This document shows positions 6,594 through 10,713 of a DNA stretch of 10,713 nucleotides, piece by piece. The notes beneath the pieces were generated by a model. It saw only the letters and a list, made by a program, of their open reading frames with translations. It had not been told where the DNA came from and did no database searches. Made by a program: the position numbers and the translations under genes. This stretch comes from CAXGUU01 sp964012875. Its GTDB lineage: Bacteria > Pseudomonadota > Gammaproteobacteria > Ga0077536. Numbering within the stretch: position 1 is the first letter of the stretch; each line of letters opens with the position of its first letter. The DNA is taken from NCBI GenBank assembly GCA_964012875.1, contig CAXGUU010000104.1:1-10713 (forward strand), written 5' to 3'.

Positions 6594-8267
6594 ATGTCTG
6601 ATATTGAAATCGCGCAAGCCGCCGAGGTTAAACCTATTGCCGAGTTGTTGCGCGAGCGCTACGGGGTCGAACCAGTCCATCTGGTTCCGTACGGACACGA
6701 CAAGGCCAAACTCACGTTGCCGTTTATCGAAACCCTCGCCGACGCCGAGGACGGCAAGCTTGTACTGGTCACGGCGATCAGTCCGACGCCGGCGGGCGAA
6801 GGTAAAACGACAACCACGGTCGGTCTCGGCGATGCCATGAACCTGATCGGAAACGACACCGTTATTTGTCTGCGCGAACCGTCGCTCGGTCCATGCTTCG
6901 GTATCAAGGGCGGTGCGGCGGGTGGTGGTCACGCCCAGGTTGTACCGATGGAAGACATTAATCTGCACTTCACGGGGGACTTTCACGCTATCGGTGCGGC
7001 ACACAACCTGCTGGCCGCGATGATTGACAACCACATCAATCATGGCAATCCACTCGATATTGATCCTCGCCTGATCACCTATAAACGCGTGGTCGATATG
7101 AACGACAGAGCGTTGCGCAATGTCGTCCTCGGCCTTGGCGGCACCGCGAACGGATTCGTGCGGGAAGGCGGTTTCGATATTACGGTAGCCTCGGAAGTGA
7201 TGGCGATTTTTTGCCTGGCGACGTCGCTGGACGATCTGAAATCGCGCCTCGGGCGCATCGTCGTCGGCTACACCCGCAGCCAGAGAAGCCCGGTTACCGC
7301 AGCCGATCTGAACGCTCACGGAGCCATGGCAGCCTTGCTGAAAGATGCCATAAGCCCAAACGTAGTGCAGACCCTCGAAAACAATATCGCGCTCGTGCAC
7401 GGCGGTCCGTTCGCCAATATTGCACACGGCTGTAATTCCGTCAGTGCCACAAAAACTGCACTGAAACTGGCTGATTTCGTAATCACCGAAGCAGGCTTCG
7501 GCGCCGATCTCGGGGCTGAAAAATTCGTTGACATCAAATGCCGCATGGCCGGACTCAAGCCACAGGCCGTGGTGTTGGTGGCAACGATAAGGGCGCTTAA
7601 ATACCACGGTGGCGTCGCCGTCGGCGACCTCAACAGGGAAAATCTGGAGGCGCTTAAGAAAGGCTGCGTCAACCTCGAACGTCACCTTGCCAATATCACT
7701 GACCACTACGGCTTGCCGTGCGTTGTAAGCATCAACCACTTTACCCATGACACCGACGCCGAAGTCGAACTGCTGCTTGAACACGTGCGCTCACTGGGGG
7801 CGACCGCGGTCGTCGCCAAACATTGGGCAAACGGCGGCGAAGGCGCTCGCGAACTCGCCGAAGCGGTCACCGGCATGATTAACGACGGCCCGCACCAGCA
7901 CCGCTACGTCTATGAGTCTGACGAACCGCTATTGACCAAAATAGAAAAAATTGCGACGAAGGTGTACGGCGCGAGCAATGTTTCGGTACCGGGCAAGGTG
8001 AAACAGAAGCTCGACGAACTACAGACCAGTTACGGTCAATTTCCCGTCTGCATGGCCAAAACCCAGATGTCTTTTTCGACCGATGCCACTCTGCGCGGTG
8101 CACCCAGTGGACACACAGTTGAAATCAGCGATGTGAAGGTTTCCGCCGGCGCCGGCTTTATCATCGCCATTGCGGGCAACATGATGACCATGCCGGGCTT
8201 ACCCAAAGCGCCGGCGGCCGAACGCATTGACGTCGATGCCCACGGCCGCATCAGTGGTCTGTTCTAA
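6594..8267 (+). CDS. fhs: Fhs, formate-tetrahydrofolate ligase
   Basis: Fhs is the ATP-dependent cytoplasmic enzyme that makes 10-formyltetrahydrofolate from formate, supplying one-carbon units for purine synthesis and formyl-Met or, in reverse, recovering ATP. The 557-residue product is full length for the family. It shows the nucleotide-binding loop TPAGEGKT (65-72, Lys71) followed by TTTVGLGDA, the REPSLGPCFGIKGGAAGGG segment that starts at about residue 94, LHFTGDFHAIGAAHNLLAA, and the usual C-terminal GLF. The start is ATG at 6594, with a weak GAG element 10 nt upstream and a typical N-terminus (SDIEIAQAAEVKPI). It is a single-gene unit with its own likely promoter, facing away from the ClC gene and converging on the SIMPL gene. 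No folD or purU neighbour is present to show the direction of flux. Confidence 0.98.
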   Translation: MSDIEIAQAAEVKPIAELLRERYGVEPVHLVPYGHDKAKLTLPFIETLADAEDGKLVLVTAISPTPAGEGKTTTTVGLGDAMNLIGNDTVICLREPSLGPCFGIKGGAAGGGHAQVVPMEDINLHFTGDFHAIGAAHNLLAAMIDNHINHGNPLDIDPRLITYKRVVDMNDRALRNVVLGLGGTANGFVREGGFDITVASEVMAIFCLATSLDDLKSRLGRIVVGYTRSQRSPVTAADLNAHGAMAALLKDAISPNVVQTLENNIALVHGGPFANIAHGCNSVSATKTALKLADFVITEAGFGADLGAEKFVDIKCRMAGLKPQAVVLVATIRALKYHGGVAVGDLNRENLEALKKGCVNLERHLANITDHYGLPCVVSINHFTHDTDAEVELLLEHVRSLGATAVVAKHWANGGEGARELAEAVTGMINDGPHQHRYVYESDEPLLTKIEKIATKVYGASNVSVPGKVKQKLDELQTSYGQFPVCMAKTQMSFSTDATLRGAPSGHTVEISDVKVSAGAGFIIAIAGNMMTMPGLPKAPAAERIDVDAHGRISGLF

Positions 8268-8280
8268 GCGGCCAACAGGG

Positions 8281-8391
8281 CGACGCAAAACGTAGCGAGG
8301 AAAGTCAGGCGCGAGGTAAGGACGGGAGTTTACTGGGGAAAAGTGAGGAGCCCGTAACGCCGCCCGTGGCCTCCCCGGCAGTTTTGCATCG
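8281..8391. repeat. Structured inverted-repeat element in the fhs/SIMPL gap
   Basis: The element is bounded by CGACGCAAAAC (8281-8291) and GTTTTGCATCG (8381-8391), inverted copies with one mismatch. Nested inside are ACGGG (8322-8326) with CCCGT (8351-8355), and TTTACT (8329-8334) with AGTGAG (8342-8347, pairing with two G-U pairs) around a 7-nt loop. The 151-bp gap between the convergent fhs and SIMPL genes otherwise shows nothing. The nesting suggests a folded RNA, a bidirectional termination region or a dispersed intergenic repeat/MITE-like unit. I cannot assign it to a known family. Confidence 0.5.
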
Positions 8392-8418
8392 TTCTGCTAA
8401 CCAATTTTCGCGAGACGC

Positions 8419-9105
8419 TCAGCGTTCTGACAATTCTACGGTGCCATTAATCTGAACGTTCACGGTCTGCTCACCGCCCTCGATGGTGGGCGCCGCAACT
8501 TCAGCTGCCACGGACATCGCGCGCGACTGGAGCGTCACCGGCCGCGGACCGCCCGAACCGCTGGTATTGATATGAGACGAAATCAATTCGAACTCACTGC
8601 GACCGAATGCAGTCGCGATCAACTTTGCTTGTGACAGAAAAGAGGCGATGGGATCGGCAGTTAATTCATGTTCGATCTGTTTCCGGCGTTCGTTCGAAAT
8701 TTCGCGACTCACCGACTCGATACCCATACGAGTCTGCAGTTCGGCCAACAGCGCGGTGACTGCAGCCGCATCTTCAGATCGCAGGCGCAATGTCTGTCGA
8801 ACCTGTCAAGTTCGCACCTTGCGCTGGTCATAGACCGGATGGGTGCGATAGTCCATGGTTTGGCCTTTTACGGCATCGTCCGCTTTAACCTTTTCCATCG
8901 CCCAGGCCATGACCTTGTTGACTTCGTCAGCTGCTTTGCGCTGAGTTCTGGCTTCGTGCTGGACAAACAGGCGCACGACCAGCGGGTCGGTCGAAACCTC
9001 ACGGCTCGCTGACGCGCTGAAACCAACCCGGTTATTACTTTCTACCGAATCAGCGCTTGCTGATACCGAAATCAGTAACCAGGCGCAGACGATTAACTGC
9101 TTCAT
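8419..9105 (-). pseudogene. SIMPL-domain (DUF541) secreted protein interrupted by an in-frame TGA
   Basis: SIMPL-domain proteins (E. coli YggE, Brucella BP26) are periplasmic or surface proteins of poorly known function, some linked to stress tolerance. From ATG 9105 the frame reads 99 residues, meets TGA at 8808-8806, then continues in the same frame for 128 residues to TGA 8421-8419. The total of 228 codons is normal for the family. Residues 1-18 (MKQLIVCAWLLISVSASA) are a signal peptide. The domain runs on both sides of the stop: VGFSASASREVSTDPLVV, QGQTMDYRTHPVYDQRKVRT before it, QVRQTLRLRSEDAAAV after it. The stop lies where relatives usually carry Trp before the Gln/Ala-X-X-Gln-Thr-Leu strand, so TGG to TGA is the simplest origin. 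The start overlaps the decarboxylase stop by 4 bp (ATGA) with a strong AAGGGGAAGGG upstream. Either a recent nonsense mutation, a sequencing error or readthrough. Confidence 0.85.
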
Positions 9106-10556
9106 TGCCCTTCCCCTTCGAGTTCTGTTGCTGATAATTGAATTTCCTCCCATGCTGCATCGACATGCCGAAGCTCGGTGTACGTCTGGCCGATGCAGAC
9201 CCTGAGCGCAAATTGCCCGCCAATGACAGTGTGGGTCAGAAACAAGCGCCCGGATTCATTCAGCCTCGCGAGCAGCCTTTGATTGAGTCTGTCACTACCG
9301 CGCATTCTGAAGCAGAGCAGATTCAAGTTCGGTTCCGCCGCCAGCTCAAAACGTGCATCGTTGCTTATCTTCGCAGCCAGATTGGTAGCCAGCTCAACAT
9401 GCTTTCGAACCAATTGCTGAAGCGCCTTAACGCCGTAACTGCGGATGACCATCCACAACTTCAGCGCACGAAATCTGCGACCGAGTGGAATTTGCCAGTC
9501 ACGATAATCGATCACATCACCCTTCTCCGAAGCTTCGTTACGAAGATATTCGGGTAGTACCGTAAGCGCGGCGATGAGCGGTTCACGGTCGGCAACGTAG
9601 AAGCAATCGCAGTCAAAATTTGTCAGCATCCATTTGTGGGGATTCACACAGTAACTGTCCGCCGTCTCCACACCCTTATGGATCGAGCGGAATTCATCGC
9701 AAAGGGCTGCGGTTCCGGCCATTGCCGCATCGACGTGCAACCAGATGTGGTGACGCGCGCACAATGCTCCGATTTCGTCTACCGGATCGATGGCCAGAGT
9801 CGAAGTGGTGCCTACAGTTGCGCAGACAAAAATCGGCTTCAGGCCACGGTCCAGATCTTCCAGTATCGTCTGCTCCAATGCCGCTACGCTGAGCCGTTGC
9901 TCTTTATCCGTTTCGATTTTGCGCAGTCGACTCCGGCCGAGCCCGGCAACAGCCATGGCTTTCTCCATCGAGGAGTGAGTCTCGATCGAACAATAGGCGA
10001 CCATTGCAGAATCAATACCATCGAGGCGCGCACTGCCGGTATGCGACCGTTCACGAGCGGCCAACAACGCGCACAAAGTTGCGCTGGAGGCCGAGTCCTG
10101 AATCACCCCACCACCAACACCGGTGGACAGAAACGTCTCAGGCAGACCCAGCATCGCAACCATCCAGTCGAGCACCTGCGTTTCGAGCTCAGTGGCGGCC
10201 GGACTCGTCTGCCACAACATACCCTGTTGCCCCAACCCTGCGCTCAACAGTTCCCCAAGGATCGACGGCGGTGATGTATTGGCAGGGAAGTAGCCAAAAA
10301 AATTCGGGGATTGCCAGTTCATGAGGCCAGGAACAAGCACGGTGTCGAGATCAGACATGATGTCCCCGAACGCCTCGGGGTCTGTGGGCGCCTGGTCCGG
10401 CAATTGATTGCGAATGTCACCCGGTTTCACGCCTGCCATGACCGGTAGCGATTCGACCTGCGTCATATAGTCGGCCAGCCAGTCGATTGCGGCATGACCG
10501 TGACGCCGAAAGGTCTCGGGCGACCAGTGCTGGGGACCAGGGTTCGACTTGCTCAT
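9102..10556 (-). CDS. PLP-dependent decarboxylase, aromatic-L-amino-acid decarboxylase family (group II)
   Basis: This cytoplasmic pyridoxal-phosphate enzyme resembles DOPA/tryptophan/tyrosine decarboxylases, which remove CO2 from an aromatic amino acid to give an amine. It has 484 residues, the family size. The N-terminal swap segment (WSPETFRRHGHAAIDWLADY, 11-30) is typical. PLP-site residues are His194 (IETHSSMEKA, ring stacking), Asp276 and Ala278 (HVDAAMAG) and the Schiff-base Lys308 (NPHKWM). Tyr337 in LPEYLRN corresponds to the loop tyrosine needed for decarboxylation, so a true decarboxylase rather than an aldehyde synthase is favoured. The substrate cannot be read from the sequence. 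ATG at 10556 fits homologue N-termini. A TTG 13 codons upstream (10595) is less likely. The ribosome binding site is weak. The gene is co-transcribed with the SIMPL gene through an ATGA overlap. Confidence 0.93.
   Translation of the reverse strand: MSKSNPGPQHWSPETFRRHGHAAIDWLADYMTQVESLPVMAGVKPGDIRNQLPDQAPTDPEAFGDIMSDLDTVLVPGLMNWQSPNFFGYFPANTSPPSILGELLSAGLGQQGMLWQTSPAATELETQVLDWMVAMLGLPETFLSTGVGGGVIQDSASSATLCALLAARERSHTGSARLDGIDSAMVAYCSIETHSSMEKAMAVAGLGRSRLRKIETDKEQRLSVAALEQTILEDLDRGLKPIFVCATVGTTSTLAIDPVDEIGALCARHHIWLHVDAAMAGTAALCDEFRSIHKGVETADSYCVNPHKWMLTNFDCDCFYVADREPLIAALTVLPEYLRNEASEKGDVIDYRDWQIPLGRRFRALKLWMVIRSYGVKALQQLVRKHVELATNLAAKISNDARFELAAEPNLNLLCFRMRGSDRLNQRLLARLNESGRLFLTHTVIGGQFALRVCIGQTYTELRHVDAAWEEIQLSATELEGEGQ
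9108..9118 (-). promoter_or_regulatory. Strong ribosome binding site for the SIMPL gene inside the decarboxylase end
   Basis: On the minus strand AAGGGGAAGGG ends 2 nt before the ATG at 9105, with its GGGG core at a usual distance. It supports the start at 9105 rather than the longer frame opening 48 bp upstream inside the decarboxylase gene, which would also lack the signal peptide at its N-terminus. Confidence 0.65.
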
Positions 10557-10593
10557 GAATAACCAGGTGCTGTTAATCGATGTCCCAGAACGC

Positions 10594-10620
10594 AAAACGC
10601 CGGCCTAGAAAGGCCGGCGT
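10594..10620 (-). terminator. Rho-independent terminator, minus strand
   Basis: ACGCCGGCCT (10597-10606) and AGGCCGGCGT (10611-10620) form a perfect 10-bp GC-rich stem with a 4-nt loop. On the minus strand it is followed by a short T-run (TTTTGCGTT). There is no T-run on the plus side, so it acts on transcription from the right. It sits just 40 bp before the decarboxylase start, so it separates that gene from a gene beyond the right edge, or could act as an attenuator in the decarboxylase leader. Confidence 0.65.
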
Positions 10621-10652
10621 CGCAATGCATTGTTGAGCGGGAAGGCCCGTCT

Positions 10653-10712
10653 CTAAAGATTGCTTAAGATATTTTCTGCAGAGCTCGCTTTGACGTCAGA
10701 CGCTGCTGCTTC
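10653..10712 (-). CDS. Possible C-terminal end of an unidentified gene entering from the right
   Basis: A frame open to the window edge ends EAAASDVKASSAENILSNL with TAG at 10655-10653, about 33 bp before the terminator stem, which is where a gene end would be expected. A second frame (10711-10664, ending in LQKIS then TAA) is also open to the edge, so the choice is uncertain. There is too little sequence to identify a family, and the stretch may hold no gene at all. Confidence 0.25.
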   Translation of the reverse strand, partial: EAAASDVKASSAENILSNL

Positions 10713-10713
10713 G

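Noticed and set aside
6492..7784. Long 430-codon open frame on the minus strand
   Set aside because: It is antisense to fhs, whose product is conserved throughout. The translation resembles no family and is a typical shadow of GC-rich codon use.
8281..8391. Integron attC site
   Set aside because: The ends do not fit the RYYYAAC and GTTRRRY core sites, there is no integrase, and the neighbours are core genes rather than cassettes.
8419..8790. Second half of the SIMPL gene as an independent gene
   Set aside because: It would start at TTG with no ribosome binding site, in the middle of the SIMPL domain, and lies in the same frame as the signal-peptide half.
8806..8808. Selenocysteine codon in the SIMPL gene
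   Set aside because: The family has Trp rather than Cys at this place, and no SECIS-like stem-loop is evident just downstream.

Overview
The window looks like chromosomal core DNA of a free-living gammaproteobacterium with moderately high GC. The evidence is the gene order pyrG-kdsA-eno-ftsB-ispD on one strand, a block typical of Gammaproteobacteria, plus KDO (lipopolysaccharide) synthesis and FtsB-type cell division. The exact lineage cannot be fixed from the sequence. There are no tRNA or rRNA genes, insertion sequences, phage genes or CRISPR array.

Layout, left to right. Positions 1-4505 hold the minus-strand housekeeping block, read right to left: pyrG (CTP synthase), kdsA (KDO-8-phosphate synthase), eno (enolase), ftsB (divisome protein) and ispD (start only, cut by the left edge). 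The genes are tightly packed: pyrG/kdsA and ftsB/ispD overlap, eno/ftsB are 21 bp apart, and only the 79 bp between kdsA and eno offers room for a separate signal. The 148 bp before pyrG carry a possible promoter and a 28-codon reading frame that ends in an ATGA overlap with the pyrG start. Next comes a minus-strand ClC-family anion channel/transporter with a C-terminal CBS-like region (4654-6399). It is divided by a 194-bp divergent region from plus-strand fhs (formate-tetrahydrofolate ligase, 6594-8267).

After fhs lies a 151-bp gap containing a structured inverted-repeat element (8281-8391). Beyond it is a minus-strand pair that overlaps by 4 bp: a group II PLP-dependent decarboxylase of the aromatic amino acid family (9102-10556) and a secreted SIMPL-domain protein (8419-9105). 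The SIMPL gene is interrupted by one in-frame TGA where the family normally has tryptophan. At the right edge a terminator hairpin on the minus strand (10594-10620) probably ends a gene lying mostly outside the window.

The left block serves nucleotide, envelope, glycolytic, division and isoprenoid functions and is conventional. fhs feeds formyl-tetrahydrofolate into one-carbon metabolism. The decarboxylase/SIMPL pair and the ClC gene are accessory. I see no new multi-gene system. The points most worth a second look are the nonsense codon in the SIMPL gene, the inverted-repeat element after fhs, the possible leader peptide coupled to pyrG, and the ClC protein's loss of canonical anion and proton residues.
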